This document shows positions 20,812 to 21,051 of a stretch of 21,051 nucleotides of DNA, one piece after another. Origin of the DNA: a virus. Position numbers and translations under genes: made by a program. Below the pieces are notes generated by a model, which ran no database searches, was not told where the DNA came from, and saw only the letters and a program-made list of their open reading frames with translations. Where the stretch lies: positions 1-21,051 of IMG/VR virus record IMGVR_UViG_3300031510_000047. The stretch is one strand, 5' to 3'. The stretch's first letter is position 1. Every line of letters starts with the position of its first letter.

Positions 20812-21051
20812 TACGTTTTACTGAGGGTGGTAATTAATTTGGTTAAATACCACTGCGCTTTTTGAAGGTCTTGTACTTGTAATTCAGGATCATCTGCGTT
20901 TTTGTATCGAAAGCGGTGAAGGTATTTTTTGATTGAGCCTTCAAGGTAAGATGTAAACCCTTCGCCTAGCGTATCTTCTAGATAGTCAATGCACTCTATA
21001 GTGCCGTGATTGTAGTGCGGAGGGCGGTCTACTAGATTTACAGGTGTGATG
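20811..21051 (-). CDS. DUF3310 protein (5' end outside the window)
   Basis: An open minus-strand frame enters from the right edge and stops with TAA at 20811-20813, giving 79 residues. It shows the DUF3310 pattern: RPPHYNHGTIECIDYLEDTL, GEGFTSYLEGSIKKYLHRFR and, after a spacer, LQKAQWYLTKLI. DUF3310 proteins are common in phage nucleotide-metabolism and replication regions; some are annotated as nucleotide kinases, without proof known to me. The start is not visible. Confidence 0.85.
   Translation of the reverse strand, partial: ITPVNLVDRPPHYNHGTIECIDYLEDTLGEGFTSYLEGSIKKYLHRFRYKNADDPELQVQDLQKAQWYLTKLITTLSKT

Noticed and set aside
20825-20851. GTGGTAATTAA...TTAAATACCAC imperfect inverted repeat
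   Set aside because: It lies in the DUF3310 coding end, has a mismatch, no T run, and no relation to the operator family.

Overview
This window is part of a tailed, temperate phage genome, most likely a siphovirus of a Gram-negative, probably gammaproteobacterial, host. The evidence is a lambda J-like (DUF1983) tail-tip protein, tail-fibre genes with their assembly chaperones, a tyrosine integrase beside a tRNA-Ser-derived attachment core, an XRE-type repressor, and a replication block with family A DNA polymerase, primase-helicase, SNF2-like helicase and RecB/Cas4-like nuclease. Phage genes flank the attachment core on both sides. The molecule therefore looks like the free (circular or virion) form, not an integrated copy with host junctions. 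The host assignment is inference.

Layout. 1-7105 (+): late structural genes, namely the end of a glycine-rich fibre, a chaperone, a seven-repeat tail fibre, a small accessory protein, a 572-residue structural protein, the J-like protein, two paralogous small tail proteins, a second chaperone and a membrane-anchored protein. 7106-7642: two micro-ORFs, then an attP region with a tRNA-Ser 3' end, direct-repeat arms and hairpins. 7643-8704 (+): integrase. 8701-21051 (-): the early block read leftwards. In transcription order it holds DUF3310 (cut by the window end), two small genes, PolA, CsrA, primase-helicase, RecB/Cas4-like nuclease, an intrinsic terminator, two membrane proteins, one or two small ORFs, a GP88-like Cys-rich protein, a 58-residue zinc-ribbon-like protein, the SNF2-like helicase, two conserved replication-cluster proteins, a 114-residue protein, a VRR-NUC-like nuclease, the repressor and an excisionase-like HTH protein.

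How it fits together. The early block carries a recurring 17-bp dyad, TAATA-N7-TATTA. I found five perfect copies and one compound copy, all between 8980 and 18304 and all within about 70 bp of a gene end or start. In at least two places (before the primase and before the helicase) its downstream half is the -10 hexamer of a promoter with 17-bp spacing. The simplest reading is an operator set through which the phage repressor, or another phage regulator, controls the replication genes together. A phage-encoded CsrA inside the replication operon suggests a second, RNA-level layer of control. PolA has Leu at the position of E. coli Phe762, a variant reported mainly from temperate-type phages, which agrees with the integrase and repressor.
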